Program-made: the position numbers and the translations under genes | Assembly: GCA_037013495.1 (NCBI GenBank) | Contig: CM072802.1 | Coordinates: forward strand, 49,589,275-49,653,274 | Direction of reading: 5' to 3' | DNA length: 64,000 bases | Source of the DNA: Hippophae tibetana | Lineage: Eukaryota; Streptophyta; Magnoliopsida; Rosales; Elaeagnaceae | Shown: piece after piece, positions 1 to 22,743 of the stretch | Numbering within the stretch: the stretch's first letter is position 1 | Layout of the letters: each line of letters starts with the position of its first letter | Notes under the pieces: model-generated | Database searches by the model: none | The model's input: only the letters and a program-made list of their open reading frames with translations | Told to the model about the DNA's origin: nothing

Positions 1-1288
1 TTTACTTTTTTTTATTGTTTAAATAAGTTATCAGTCTTCCACACATCCACAATTTCCTATGAATTATTTCATGGTAGTTTATCACCCTTCTCCTAATCTA
101 GGACCCTCATATAGTCAAAGTGTACCTCAATACATGGTCCTATGCATGATAGGAGCTCCTGAGGTAATGCTTGAGCCTTTCTAGCATTCTAACTCAATAG
201 CTTCTCACCATGTTATAATTGATCTTGTTAATATGTCCTTGTCTCAGCCTTACAAAGGCAATGACCAGCTGGTTGTTGGCAATGGTAAGGACATCTCTAT
301 CTCTAGCATTTTTTCTACCTTTCCTACTTGTGATAATAGTAAAAGACAACTATTTTTGAAGAACATCTTACACGTTCCTTTGCATAATTTAACAAAGGAA
401 ATTATGTTTATTTTGAGTTTCATTCTCATTCCTGTTCTGTGAAGGACAAGGAAACTCATAAGGAGCTTCTCAAGGGTACACTTCATGATGGCCTTTATGT
501 TTTCAAACTTGACATGAAGAGTAGTCCTGCTTCTGTTTCTTCTCTTGGTAATTCTTCACAAATGTTTGTAAATGCTACAATAACTTCAATTCCTACACTA
601 CTTATAGATTTTACTAATGGTATTTATTTGTGGCATTAATGTTTGGCTCATGCCTCTGTACCTATAATGAAGAAGCCTTTATCATTTGTAATATCTCTTT
701 TTTTATAGTAAAACTAGTTCCTTTATCTATTTAGCTTGTCAAATGGGGAAATTTTACAAAATTCCATTTCTCACCTCCCCTAATTGTTCTATCGAACCTT
801 TAGGCATAATTCATTTTGATATTTGGATGTTTCTTGTGACATCAGAAAATGAATATAAGTATTATGTGCATTTCACAATGAATGATCTCGATTTACATGA
901 TTTATTTTCTTAAATCTAAGAGTGGAGTTTATAATGCTTTTCTATAATTTAAAGTTGCTATTGAATTGCAATTAAATTCTAAATGCTAAATGTTTCAATC
1001 TGACTAAGGAGGTGAGTTTCAAGCCTTAACATCTTTCTTTGTTTCTTTTGGAATTGTGCATTGCAGTTCTTGTCCAGCCATCCATGAACAAAATGACTCG
1101 ATTGAACGTAAACATAGGCAAATAGTAGATCAAGGATTGTCATTTGCTAGCTCATGCATCTATGCCATTAAATATTTTGAATAACGCTTTCTATACAAAA
1201 ATTTATGTTATCAATAGGTTTCCTAATCCTCTAATTACTCATTAGTCACTATTGTTTAAGTTGTTTCATGTCTAGCTAGATTATTCTA
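1..1288 (+). pseudogene. Copia protease and integrase remnant (copy F)
   Basis: Broken reading frames show a degraded protease region. ASHHV near 205 replaces the usual DSGASHHV context, and SLSQPYKGNDQLVVGNGK near 238-290 is the typical stretch after the copia protease. A GAG-pre-integrase segment follows (GLYVFKLDM near 490, then WH and LAHAS of the zinc-binding region near 635). Integrase traces run from about 720 to 1288, including IHEQND and ERKHRQ near 1080-1120, where the catalytic Glu of NGxxERKHR would lie. Stops occur at many points. The reading breaks off at LDYS (about 1288), where inserted DNA begins. No function is expected. Confidence 0.7.
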
Positions 1289-1938
1289 GTGATTAGTGCA
1301 AAACTGTAAATGTATAGTATCGTATTTTTTAATAAAGTGATAAGAAGAGTATTATCCTCAGGGATTGATAACTTATTTTTAATAAATACCAAAATTATGA
1401 TAATCTTGATTTTATCTAGAGAAGTTTGTTGTATTTAAAAATTAAAATAAATAAATTTAAAGAAAATGCGCAAAAGAAAATAAAAAAATTGTTCGAAAAT
1501 TAAATTAATGGGAAGAAGTTTTTTAGGAAATTGATTTGACCTAATCCATTACTATGTTTTACTCATCTAACTAATTAAATTTAATTATCTCTTTTTGTTA
1601 GCAATATCAAAAATATCTAAAAGACTCTTTAGATAGTCAATTGGAAATAATCTTCTTCATTAATTTACACAAGATTATGTAATTTAATAAATCAAGAAAA
1701 TATTAATGCCAATGATTTTTAAAACTATACAAGTTCATACAAATCCTTCGATTTCTATATTTACTTATGTCGAAATATTTTAGATCTATTCTTTAATTCT
1801 CTCTTTCGATACTAAATCATAAGAATAAAATAATCTAATTAATGAACAGTAAATTAAAAGCATTAAAAATATTACATCTTTTTACTAGAATAAAAATAAA
1901 TTAATTTATATTAAAAATTAAATTAAACATAAACAAAT

Positions 1939-2070
1939 TTACAATACTTATATGAAAGAAATTGAAAAAAAATTGACTCGCAAAAAGAATATACTTTCGC
2001 CTTAATTTTTTTACAAGAGAAATTGAAATAAAATTGACTCGTAAAAGTAATCACTTTCGCCTTAATTTTG
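1939..2070 (+). repeat. Tandem duplication, about 60-70 bp unit, two copies
   Basis: Two adjacent copies share the sequence AAATTGACTCG followed by CTTTCGCCTTAATTTT. They differ by scattered substitutions and a short length difference. It lies within the insertion in copia F. Confidence 0.6.
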
Positions 2071-2223
2071 TGTAGCTGATCTCCCTCCTTTCTCTCTTCG
2101 TTTCTGCACTGCTCTTTCTATATATATATTTTTTTCCCTCCGCGGCTGTTCCTGCGTTCCTCTTTGCTTCTTTCCGATTTTTTTTTCTTTTTATTTCTCC
2201 ATCTTTTGCTGGCCACGATCCTC

Positions 2224-2225
<2 letters not shown>

Positions 2226-2267
<42 letters not shown>

Positions 2268-2334
2268 ATTGCCAGCTCTCGTCTCCCTTCTTACTTATAT
2301 ATCTAAGTCTCTTTTTTATTTTTCTTCTCTCCAT

Positions 2335-2385
<51 letters not shown>

Positions 2386-2455
2386 CTCCATTATCCTCGA
2401 CAGCTTTAATTTCTTTTCTTTTACTCTCTCTTTATATATATATATATATATATTA
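2226..2455. repeat. Cluster of (TA)n microsatellites
   Basis: Three TA-dinucleotide tracts lie near 2226-2266, 2337-2380 and 2433-2453, separated by CT-rich sequence. Apparent reading frames here translate to alternating Tyr/Ile and are low-complexity artefacts. Confidence 0.85.
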
Positions 2456-2642
2456 ATTTAATTTAATTTTAATTTAAAAATTCTTAAATAATATCTTCTA
2501 ATTTTTAAATATGTAATAAAATTTAAATAATAATAATAAATTCTAAAATTAATATAAATAAATAAAATTAGATTAAAATTTAAAGTTAAAAAATGATAAA
2601 TTATATCAAATTATATAAATAATCTTTATTCAATATTTTTCT

Positions 2643-4590
2643 TACATTACACCTTTTAATGATCATAAGCTTAAGTCAAGTCATAAAAGTTATAAATGCT
2701 TAGATGTTAACGGTAGATTGTATTTCTCAAAGCACGTAACCTTTAAAGAGTCCATTTTCCCTTTCCTAGTTAGTTTGTTCCTACATCTTCAAATGCAGGT
2801 CCTTCGTTGGTTAGATTAGTGCTTTCTATTACTTGTAATTTTTCAAATCTAAGTCCTGGTACTTTATCTCACAATAATGTTGTTTCCACTCCTATTTCCT
2901 CTGATGTTTCTACTATTAGTCTTTCTCCTTCAGCCATGTTAACTTCTTCTAATGTGTCTTCTACTTCTCAAGTTATTGTTCTATCAATTTACAAGTTTTA
3001 ATTGATGTTTCTACTGCCTCAGTTATTCCCTTAATTATTCATCCCACTTCTTCTAATGTGTCTTCTGCCTCAGTTATTTCCTTAATTATTCATCCCATTA
3101 CTTTCAGAGGAAAATGTTGGAATTTTTAAGCCAAAGGCTTTTACTATGACTATGTGCATCATTGAGCCTAAGATTATTAAACAAGCCTTAGGTCATGTTG
3201 GTTAGAGGAAATCAATGTAGGATGAATTTGATACATTGGCTCGAAATTAAACGTGGGTATTAATTCTTAAACCAAACAATAGAAAGATCATTGGATCTAA
3301 GTAGAATTGGAGAGTTAAGAAACTTAAAGATCACTTAATTGATAAGTTGAAATAATGTGTTATAGCTCAAGGCTTTGATCAAATTCCTCCATTTGATTTT
3401 CAAGAGACATTTAGTCATGTTTTGAAGCCTATTACAATTTGGTTTATCATCTTAGTTTCTCTCTCCAAGCAATGGAAGCTCTACCAACATGATATAAACG
3501 ATTCCTTTCTTAATGGCTGTTTGGAAGAGGAATTTTTCATGATGCAACTTTCTAGTTTTGAGCATTCGGTCTATCCAAATCATGTTTGTAAAATGTAGAA
3601 AGAAATTTATGGTTTGAAGCAAGCCCCAAGAACTTGGTTTGATACACTTGCACAAGCTCTTTTGAGAATAAGATTTGTTAAATTTGTGACTAATACTTCA
3701 TTGTTTGTTTGTTTCATTGATTCTAGTATAGTCTATCTCATTGTTTATGTTGATGACATTGTTATTATTGGTAAGGATAAACTTGAAGTTCAAGAATTTA
3801 TCCACTTGTTAAATGAAAAGTTTGATCTAAAGTATACGGGATACTTGCATTATTTCTTGGTGTTGAGGTCACCAAGTTAGTTAAGGGTGATTTGGCCTTG
3901 TCTCAAACAAAATAGATTTAAGAATCGTTGGTTAAATCTCAGATGGATCAAACTAAACCATCTTATACACCAATGCTCATCTTGATGAACCATTGTATGC
4001 TAATCCCATGTTTTATAGGAGTATTATGGGTGCTCTTTATACATTACTCTCACACGACTTGACATTTCATATGTTGTTAACAAGACTTTTCAATTTATGA
4101 TAGCTCCAAGGGAAAGCTATTGGCTTGCTGTTAAACATATGGGTTGATTGAGGTATTTACATGGTACAATTAATTATGGGCTTATCTTCAAACCTTTAAA
4201 TTGTGGTTTGATTTTTTAAAAAGTAAAGGGTGGTATCAAGAAGCAACATAGAGGCTGCGTATAAAGCCCTGGACAGCGCAGCCATTGAGATTTTTGGGTT
4301 GCAATCCTTGTTATCTGAGTTATAAATTTCTTGTTCCCATGCACCTAATCTATGGTGTGGAAAATTAAGTGCATCGTCTCTTGTAGTAAATCCTATTCCT
4401 CATGCTCGGAGAAAGAATGTTGAGATAGACATGCATTTTTTGCGTGAGAAGGTTCAATTTAAATGGTTTTCCATTTAGCACATTTCTTCTAGTGAGCAAC
4501 CAACTGACATTTTAATTAAACCCCTTGCCATTCAGCATTTTCTTCATAATCGTTTCAAACTCAACATTCTCCAGTTCCTCTAAGTTTGAT
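2643..4590 (+). pseudogene. Copia integrase C-terminus, RT and RNase H remnant (copy F)
   Basis: After HKLKSSHKSYKCLDVNGR near 2665, which is the end of integrase, a Ser/Thr-rich linker leads to RT. RT shows EFDTLARN near 3218, then FNPETF-like FQETFSHVLKP near 3400, the YQHDINDSFLNG segment near 3480, YGLKQAPRTWFD near 3610 and an intact catalytic motif VYVDD at 3742-3756. The longest open part is 3614-3880. RNase H traces follow: AAYKAL near 4255, NPIPHARRKNVEIDMHF near 4390-4440 and a terminal Asp-Ile-Leu-x-Lys-Pro motif near 4505-4530. Many stops make it non-functional. Confidence 0.75.
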
Positions 4591-5031
4591 GAAGGGTAAT
4601 GAAAGTATTCTAGCTTGTGTACAAGCTCATGCAATTAGTGCATTTTGCAGTGCAAATGTAGATATTTTTTGTAAGCCTTTCAACAAAACAAATGTGCATT
4701 GTAAGGCTTCTAGTAAGGCAAAGCAACACAATTGATCATATGGCTTGTATGCTTACAAGAAAAGGTATGAACAATGTAAGGCTTCCACTTGATCTTGCCT
4801 GCTCACTAAGACTGGTGTAAGGTAAATGCAATTCAACCCAATGCATGGAATTGGTTCCCAAAGTTTGTTATCCAGCTCACCAATAAGCTTTGTTTTGCAT
4901 TCGTGATTATCTTGATTTTCATTTGTAATGTTGAGCTTGAATGAGAATTAGTAGCATCATTTCAAGATCTTCATCTTCTTGTCATATTCACATTTTCTTG
5001 CTTCAAGTGTTCTTCATTTTGTTTTAACAAG
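4591..5031 (+). repeat. Possible 3' LTR of copia F
   Basis: A purine-rich stretch (GATGAAGGGTAATGAAAG, near 4588) follows the RNase H end, as expected for a polypurine tract, and the segment ends with TTTTAACA near 5031. No second LTR is in the window for comparison, so the boundaries are guesses. Confidence 0.3.
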
Positions 5032-5586
5032 TTTCACGAGTTCGAGACTATAATAGATAGATGAGCATATATGACTATGATGTATCCATTGGGCCTCTCC
5101 AATTGAAAACCAAAGCCAAATGAGCTCTTATGTACCAATGTAGAAGCCCAACACTGAAAGGAACCGCACTGAGATGCCCTACCATATTGATCGATACTAA
5201 CTCTCACATTCACAAGACCATCTTCTTTGGCCAAATATCCCTTTCAAATCAAAGCTATCTCCATCTTTATGTCAATAATTGTTGTGAGTTTTTACGAGTC
5301 AATGAGCTCCCAACATAAAAGATTAACTCATTGGTCGAGGTTGATTCATGTACTTATAATTCTATGCTCACATTTTCACTTTATTAAAGTATGAATTGTT
5401 TTCTTCACTTTTAAACGTGATGTCAAAAAATATATATTAATTTCAAATTTTTGAATAATTTCTTTTTGCAAATGAGATAGTGTTAGTTCGGACATATAAC
5501 TTGATTGCAAATAAAACAATTACTTCTCAACAGAATTGAATTAAAATCAAGAATGTATAGTAATATGGACCGACCGACCGACCTAG
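5032..5586. other. Intergenic, no recognisable gene
   Basis: Spacer between copia F and the SCPL gene. Short open frames on both strands (for example 5034-5234 minus) match no family I recognise and lack supporting signals. Confidence 0.5.
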
Positions 5587-5599
5587 TTATTTATTTATT
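5587..5599 (-). terminator. Poly(A) signal candidate of the SCPL gene
   Basis: On the minus strand this reads AATAAATAAATAA, two overlapping canonical AATAAA hexamers, 28-40 nt downstream of the SCPL stop codon at 5627-5629. Position and sequence fit a plant near-upstream element; actual cleavage sites are not known. Confidence 0.5.
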
Positions 5600-5626
5600 C
5601 ACCCAATTAACAATCAAAAAGCAATA

Positions 5627-15307
<9,681 letters not shown>

Positions 15308-15412
15308 TTAACTATATCTCTCTCCCTTACACAATCAATCTATAGACAAAGAGAAATAATAACTTTTGAGAAGGGAATAAAAGATAGATAGGAAATAGGA
15401 ACTATTGTGGTT

Positions 15413-15420
15413 TTTATATA
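15413..15420 (-). promoter_or_regulatory. TATA box candidate of the SCPL gene
   Basis: Minus strand reads TATATAAA followed by AACC, 118 nt upstream of the SCPL ATG (15295). This leaves a plausible 5' UTR of about 85-90 nt, which is CT-rich as in many plant leaders. No other TATA-like site is closer in the right orientation. Confidence 0.5.
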
Positions 15421-15422
15421 CA

Positions 15423-18311
15423 TATAGACTATAGAGTAAGGATCCAAATTGAAGGACGGATAAGAATAATCTGTATTATTGCTGTTATTTCCTTTAATTT
15501 AGACACCCTTTTATAAATTTCAGAGAACAAATGATACTTTACACCTTTTATTCCAAAAGTTGTGGACAAATCTCCTTTTGGAATTATATATGCTTCACAA
15601 AATAGTTATCTACTTATCTAGTGGATATATGGGTACGTTTCAATGACAAATATGTTTGAGAAAAGATATTAACAAATCAATGTAGTATAATAAAAATCTA
15701 AATCATATTTTTAAATTTAAATTCAATGAATAACTCTTAAATTCAAGAATTTGTTTTTTCAACAAAAGCATATATTCAACGTTTAATAAACTTAAAATAT
15801 ATATTCGGTGACTCTTCGATTTGAGTCTATTTAATGTTAAACATTATCTATTTTTGTTTGATTTGATTTTTTTTATTTAATAATTATTTATTAAATTTAA
15901 ATTTTAAAATATGATATCATCTACATCATTGATATGGATTATCTTATATTTAAAATGATTTGTTAATATCATTTATTATATGTATTTGTCTTCAAAATAG
16001 ATCATATAATTTAGACAAATAGTATTAATAAATATAAAAACTTAAATTAATAATTGATTCTTAAAATAAAAAAATTAATTACAATTAAAAATATAAATAT
16101 CATAATATTGTATTTATTAAAAAATTAAGGTTATTTAATAAAAATATTTATGTAAATTATTTATATCGATAACGATCAAATTAAAATATATGAATAATGT
16201 TAGATAATAGTGATACATACCATAACTTATATGTAAAATTATGCTTTGAACATCAAAACATGCTATAGCAATAAATGTGGCACTGATTATTCGAATGATA
16301 TATCTTCTACTAATTAATGACATAATAATTATTCTATTTAATAATAATAAATATTATTTTCTTTTATATATATATATATATATATGTTTAGGACACCAAT
16401 ATATCAAATCAATTATATTTAATTGTTAAATTATTCACATAGATGAATATGTTATTTTTTTTTTCTTAATTTTAAAAGTTATTAATTAATTTTAAATTTT
16501 CATTGTATTTTCAATGTTAATTTAAATTATTATGATTATATTCATTTGTTAATAATATTGATGTATGTTGAATATGAAATATATGTGAAATTGGTAAGTG
16601 ATTATAAACATGAATATATATATATATTAAGTTGCAATTGGTATGTTACAATAAATATTATTGTATATATTTGTGTATGGTTAGAGATTTGATACAGTGA
16701 ATATATATGAGTTATCTTGTACCATGGTTTCTTCTTATATTTGAATGACAACTGTCTATATATAGAATTATAGATACACTTGCCATATATGTGATGTTTT
16801 TAAGTATACCGATGGAAATAACTATTTGAAATATTTCTCTAAGCGCTAGAATCATTAATTTTTACCTATATAAATAAGAAAAAATGAAGATAAAAATAAT
16901 AATGATTAAAAAATAAATTGATAAAATAATAAAAATAGTATCTATAAATTTGAAATATAAAAAATAATACACTGTTTATTTCATTCTTTTTTTTTAAAGA
17001 TTATTAAGATATTATTTTTATTTTTATAAATTTTAGAGATATTATTTTTAGTAACTTATTAAATAAATTTGTGAAATTTTTATGTATATTAATTTTTAAG
17101 AAAATATTTAAATAATTAATTTATTATTGTGTTGCTTAAAATGGAGCCAAAGGACTGCATCCTTTGAGACTTTTGACTTTTGAAAAGATATATTGGATTT
17201 TATTTTTATTTTTATTTATTTTATAGAGGAAAGGATCTCTTGGATTGGAAAAGGGCACTGTCAATGGCTTTTAATTAACTGATTTCACTAAATTTGAGGA
17301 GAGAGAATTGGAATTGAAGCTATATTTTTTTATACAAGGAATTAATAGATTTTAATTTATTATTACAAAATAAAAAACAAAAATAAAAATCTATTCAATA
17401 GCAAAAATCAATTCAAAATATAATTTGAATCGGTTAAAAATGTGGTGATTAAAAGGAAAATGAACAAACTTGCATTAATGGAATGGAGTTATATATATAA
17501 CAAGGAAAGATTTTGCCGTCCATGAGTCAATTGCTTTGAAATTAAACCTTTGAAATCATGCATATGTAGGTGACTATTTTATTTAATTAATTACGTGCCA
17601 AATAATTTATATATCTAGAAACTAATCCACCTCAGATTAGCTTTCTTTCTTTCTTTCTTTCTTTCTTTTCAGCCAAATAAATATTTATAATATATACTGA
17701 TTATGATAAACAACGTTGAAGAGGTTGGGGATTCAATAATACTAAATTTATTAACAGAATGAAAACAACAAAATAATAGTCCAAATATTCTATTTATTAT
17801 TATTATTTTTAAATATTGTCTAAGTAAGGCTATAACAATAATTGGTTCAAAGTCAAAGATGTAATTGATGTAATCAGAGTAAGTTAATATCGGATCTTAA
17901 CTTTTGCCTTGCTTCATGCACCTTATCAACGGGTAATAATAATATTATAATTATTTTAATATAATAAGTCAAAAAAGAAAATAAAATAAACATATTTCTG
18001 TTAAGCAACAGCAAGATAACACTTAAACCACCCATATAATTAATCCTAGCCTGTATGATTTATTTAAAAGAAGAGGGTAGAGGGAGGGGGAAGGGAAGAG
18101 ATCGAGAGACAAAATTAACATTGGAACAAGTTTTTTTTTTTTAAATATCAAACATTAATTGTTGCTATTAAAACATATGATTTAAAATAAAAATAAGGTG
18201 TCTTAACTCGACGCAACCAAGTGAATCACATTTGAAAGAATGTTGAATACTTTTTAAAACTTTTAAGGATTTGTTATTTAAATGATACTTTTAAAGAATT
18301 TGTAGTTGATA

Positions 18312-18312
<1 letters not shown>
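15423..18312. other. AT-rich intergenic region
   Basis: No gene, LTR or conserved protein fragment seen on either strand. It contains a (TA)n tract near 16367-16386 and a (CTTT)n tract at about 17640-17669. The part next to 15423 probably holds the SCPL promoter. Confidence 0.6.

Positions 18313-18353
<41 letters not shown>
18313..18353. repeat. (AAT)n microsatellite split by copia B
   Basis: An AAT array runs up to 18353 and resumes at 25120-25152 on the other side of copia B. The two halves flank the element's LTR ends exactly, so B inserted into a pre-existing microsatellite. Confidence 0.85.
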
Positions 18354-18627
18354 TGTGAAGAGTATAGAGAAATAAGAAGAAATAATGATTTATTGTTGTA
18401 TTGGTGTGTTTTAGAATGTACATAGAGAACTCTATTTATAGAGTTGTAACAAGAGTAGTACAAGTGAAATAATAAGTGTAGTACAAGTGAAATATTACAA
18501 GTGTAGTACAACTGAAATAATGGAAGTATAGTACAAGTGAAATAATACAAGTGTAGTACAAGTAAAATAATACAAGTGTAGTACAAGTAAAGTATAAATG
18601 AATTACAATATCAAATATAACTTAACA
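18354..18627 (-). repeat. 3' LTR of copia B
   Basis: 274 bp. It contains about six to seven units of a roughly 25 bp tandem repeat (CAAGTGTAGTACAAGTGAAA type), compared with three to four in the 5' LTR. The outer parts are nearly identical between the two LTRs, indicating a fairly recent insertion. Confidence 0.9.
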
Positions 18628-18640
18628 TCCCCCCTCAAAC

Positions 18641-21435
18641 TCAAGGAAGAAGAGAAACAATCAACTTGAGTTTGGAAACTAATTCTTGAAATCTGTCTGG
18701 TAGATGAGATTTGGTGAAAATGTCAGCTGTTTGATCTGTGGAGGATATTGATTTGAGACAAACAGTATCTTGAAGAACATGTTGATGAACAAAATGACAA
18801 TCAATCTCTATATGTTTTGTTCGTTCATGAAATACATTATTGTGAGCAATCTTAATAGCACTATGATTGTCACAATATAAGATAGTTGTAGTTGATTGGA
18901 AAACACCCATATCAGCAAGTAACCAATGGAGCCAAAGAAGTTCTTGAGTGGTGTCAGCAAGAGCACGATATTCAGCTTTAGTGCTGGATCGAGAAGTGAG
19001 GGATTGTTTCTTGCTTCGCCAAGATATGAGAGAGTTTCCAAGAAAGAAATAATATCCAGTAGTAGAGCGACGATCAGTTAGGTCACCTGCCTAATCAGTA
19101 TCAGAGTAGGCGGAAAGAAGAAGATTAGACTTGTTGGAGAAGTGGAGACCGTGAAACATGGTGCCTTTGATGTAGCGGAGAATGCGAAGAACCACAGTAT
19201 AATGGGTAGACCGTGGAGCAGACATGAATTGACTAACCAGATGAACAACATAGGCAATGTCAGGACGAGTGACTATGAGATAAACAAGACTGCCTACTAG
19301 TTGTCTGTATAATGTGGCATCTGAGAGAATAGTACCATCCAATGGAGTAAGTTTGACATTGGTTTCTAGAGGTGTTGATGCAGTTTTGCAATCAGTAAGG
19401 CCAGCCCGATTAAGAATATCAGATGAGTACTTTGCTTGAGAGAGATAATATCCTTGATAACCAGATGAGATTTCTAGGCCCAAGAAGTAGTGGAGACGAC
19501 CAAGGTCTTTCATTTCAAATTGATGGCTCAGAAACTGCTTGAGATCAATAATTCCATTAGAATCATTCCCTGTTATGATCATATCATCTATATAAAGGAG
19601 TAGAAGTGTTACACCAGTGGGAGTCTTCCTAATAAAGAGACCAGAGTCATAAGCATTGGAAGTGAAACCAAAGTCAGTAAGTGTAGAGCTGAATTTGGCA
19701 AACCAAGCCCGAGGAGCTTGTTTGAGGCTATAGAGAGCACGACGAAGTCTGCATACTTGATGAGGTGAATGAGTGTATCCAGGAGGAGGTTTCATATAAA
19801 CTTCCTCAGTTATGTCTCCATTGAGAAAAGCATTTTTGACATCCATTTGAAACATGTTCCAATTTCGGGCAGTAGCAACAGCAATGATACTTCGAACAGA
19901 GGTGAGGCGAGCTACAAGTGCAAAAGTTTCTTCATAGTCGATTCCATATTCCTGTGTAAAACCCTTTGCAACCAGACGAGCTTTATATCATTCCACAGAC
20001 CCATCTGAATAAGTTTTGATTTTGAAAATCCACTTACAACCAATCAAAGATTTATTGGATGGAAGATCAACAAGATCCCATGTATGTGCTTTTGTTAATG
20101 CCTGTAATTCATCTGTCATAGCTTGCTGCCAATGAGGGTTAGAACAAGCTTCTCTATAGTTTTGAGGTTCATGATGAGATAAAATAGTAGAGAAACATTG
20201 GTAATCACGAAGATGAAAAGGAAGACTACTTACACGAGTAGAACGATGAAGTGATGACTCTGGACAATCAGGTAGTTGGTCTTCAGAAGATGTTGTTATG
20301 GTAGGATCAGCAGAAGGAGCAGACACATCAGGAGAAGTCGTAGTAGAAGATGGTGAGGGTAATGGAGCAATGTCAGGAGGAAATAAATCAATAGTTGGGT
20401 CATTAAAAAATGAGAGTGAGGTAGGAGATGAGACATGAAATGAGGAAATAGAGGAAAACATTTTATGTTCCCAAAAGATGACATGACGAGAGATGCGCAA
20501 TCATTTAGAGATAGGGTCCCAACAACGATAACCTTTGTGTTCTATTCCATACCCTAAGAAACAACAAAGGCGAGCACGAGGTTCTAATTTATTGTGTTCA
20601 TGAGGGTGAAGAAGAACAAAACAGGCACAACCAAACACTTTGAGCAGTTCATAAGATGGAGAAGTACTATAGAGACGCTCATAAGGGGATTGATTATGAA
20701 TAATAGGCATGAGAACACGATTGATGGTATAAACAGCTGTAAGAGCTGCTTCACCCCAAAAGCATTCAGGACAAGAACTAGAAATGAGGAGAGTGCGAAC
20801 AGTATTAAGAATATGTCTGTGTTTTCGCTTAGCTCTTCCATTTTGTTGAGATGTGCCAGGACAAGAATATTGAGAAAAAGTCCCATTTTGTCGAAGAAAA
20901 TTTAAAAACTTTGTTTCTTTATATTCCATAGCATTATCAGCTCTAAGTACTTTGATATTTTGAGAAAATTGGGTTTTAACCATTTGGGAAAAATCATAAT
21001 AAATTTTGGGTAATTCAGATCTATGTTTCATGAGAAAAATCCATGTGAATCTTGAATAATCATCAATAAAAATGACAAAGTAAACACATCCCCCCATAGT
21101 AGGATGTGGGGATGGACCTCAAACATGAGAATGAATTAAGTCAAAAGGGGAGACAGAAGTAGAATCACTTTTATTAAAACATAAAGCATGTTGTTTTTCC
21201 AATTGACAAGGCAAACAATTTACATTATCAAAAATAGAAACATATCCTAATTTACCAGAAGATGCTAAGGGACAAAGACGTCCTATAGACGTATGGCCTA
21301 GACGAGCATGCCATAGGTTGATAGGAGTAGTAGAAGCAACAACAGAAGTATGAGGAGAATTGGGTAGATGAAGGTCGATAAGTTTAAATAATCGTCCAAC
21401 CTTACGGCCTATCCCAAGGATCTGTCATGTCTGTG
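18641..21435 (-). pseudogene. Copia B integrase, RT and RNase H, few stops
   Basis: Coding runs from 21435 downward after the solo LTR. Integrase keeps the zinc region (LWHARLGH near 21310), RADNAMEY near 20940 and the NGRAKRKHRH segment near 20840, where the catalytic Glu of AERKHR is Lys. The first catalytic Asp is also changed (IHSHV). A stop lies near 21110 and another near 20502. The linker/RT part (20500-19091) has QMDVKNAFLNGD, SLKQAPRAWF and an intact LLLLYIDDM near 19590. RNase H (19080-18641) has TDRRSTTGYY, DNHSAIKIAHN and FHERTKHIEIDCHF and ends with a normal stop before the polypurine tract. Only about four nonsense changes are seen, yet two integrase catalytic residues are lost. 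Confidence 0.88.
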
Positions 21436-22743
21436 GATCCTGATGAGCGAAAACCGACATCGTCGATTCTTGCCAATACTTTGGTTTTAATATTTATAAA
21501 ACTCTCGCAAGTGCACGAATCATTTCGAAGAAAATGATAAGTATACTCCCAAGGTCGATCTAAGGAAGGAATGTATGTGGCTTTTAATTTATTATTCAAA
21601 CTTCTAAAAACGAAATTAAATCCTAAACATCCTGTCACGATATTTTGGGGTTTTTGTGTTTTTAATCTACTTACATAAAAATAAACATAGATTCAATAAA
21701 CATTCATGCAAATTTTATCATTTATAATGGCGGAGTATTTATGGATATAATAACTAAGTTAATTATGCTTGCTCATATTATCTAGGTTATTAAAGATATG
21801 AATTGATATTTATTGATTTTCCCTTTTTTGTATGAATACCACCTTTGGTGGGGTTAGATATTCTTTGTTAACTAAACAAATCAATTAACACCAATGGGTG
21901 GGGTTGATAACTAATTTGCCTAATTAAATTAATTCATTTTTCTAAGAGATTGAAAATGAACCATTTAAATGCCACCTTTGGTGGGGTTAGACAGTTTAAA
22001 CTTTATCCAAGGTGTCCAAATTAAACCTAAGAATTTAGTTATCCGAGTACTAACTTTCAAGTTTTAAAACCACTACCGAAAACATGTTGTCAATACATTT
22101 TCAGATAATAATTCTTATAAAAACTTTTGAAATAGAGCTTCACTCTAACTACCGGGCGATTGTACCATCAAATAAAAGAGCATTACTCTAAATCAGACCG
22201 GATAACTAAACCTTAAAATCTAATTTTCAGGTTTAAGTTTGTAATGAAAAATAATATATTTCTCTCTAACATTCTTAATATAAAATCATGAATAAAAATA
22301 AAATCAATTCATTTTAGATATTTTTACCTATTTAATATTTCGCAAGCATAACAACGTTATTATTACATCATATTTACTAAACAGCCAGCATAGTTAAATT
22401 TAACCACAGAAAAATTAAATATAACATGTAAGAATAAAGCATAAAAATAACTGTAAAGAAAATAAAATCCTTACAGAACTTCGACGCTATTCCCGTAGCT
22501 GGAAAACCTTCAAGCGGAATTTGCACTCCCATTTATTGAATCAAAAAGCTAAAATATTACAAAAACATAACTAGTTCTTCCCAAAAAGGGAAGAACTCTA
22601 AATCTAAGAGAAATTAACTAAGAAAAGCTAGAAACTAAGAAAACATAAGAAAAACTAAAAATCTAAGAAAAGAGAGAAAGAAAGAGAGAAAAGAATGTAT
22701 TTGGAGGTTTTGAAGGTGTGTTTTGAAGTGAAGGGAAGGGGGG

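Larger units (their letters stand above)
1289..2642. other. AT-rich insertion inside copia F integrase
   Basis: The copia reading stops near 1288 at LDYS and resumes near 2643 with YITPFNDHKLK, the next conserved part of copia integrase apart from roughly ten missing residues. The 1.35 kb between has no copia similarity. It starts with a motif around 1295-1370 (AGTGCAAAACTG, then CCTCAGGGATTGATAA) that resembles sequence common near the ends of plant gypsy LTRs, and it contains a 60-70 bp tandem duplication and several (TA)n tracts. No clear TG/CA ends or target duplication could be defined, so the class of insertion is unknown; a decayed solo LTR is one possibility. Confidence 0.45.
1..5031 (+). 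mobile_element. Degenerate Ty1/copia retrotransposon (copy F), 5' end outside window
   Basis: Polyprotein remnants follow copia order on the plus strand: protease/GAG-pre-integrase (about 180-650), integrase (about 720-1288), reverse transcriptase (about 3200-3890) and RNase H (about 4200-4590). The order protease-integrase-RT-RNase H is diagnostic of Ty1/copia. Every domain carries stops and frameshifts, so the copy is old and inactive. No 5' LTR, primer site or gag is seen, so the element begins before base 1. A block of unrelated AT-rich DNA (1289-2642) interrupts the integrase C-terminus. The 3' limit is uncertain; I place it at a possible LTR end (TTTTAACA) near 5031. Confidence 0.75.

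Noticed and set aside
2164-2409. Open frames with Tyr-Ile repeats on both strands
   Set aside because: They are translations of (TA)n microsatellites.
5034-5234. Minus-strand 66-codon frame downstream of the SCPL gene
   Set aside because: No recognisable domain, no splice continuity with the SCPL gene, and it lies beyond the poly(A) signal candidates.
18349-18353. ATAAT flanks of copia B as proof of a target duplication
   Set aside because: Both flanks are part of an (AAT)n array, so a match is expected by chance. The LTR ends and primer site support the element instead.
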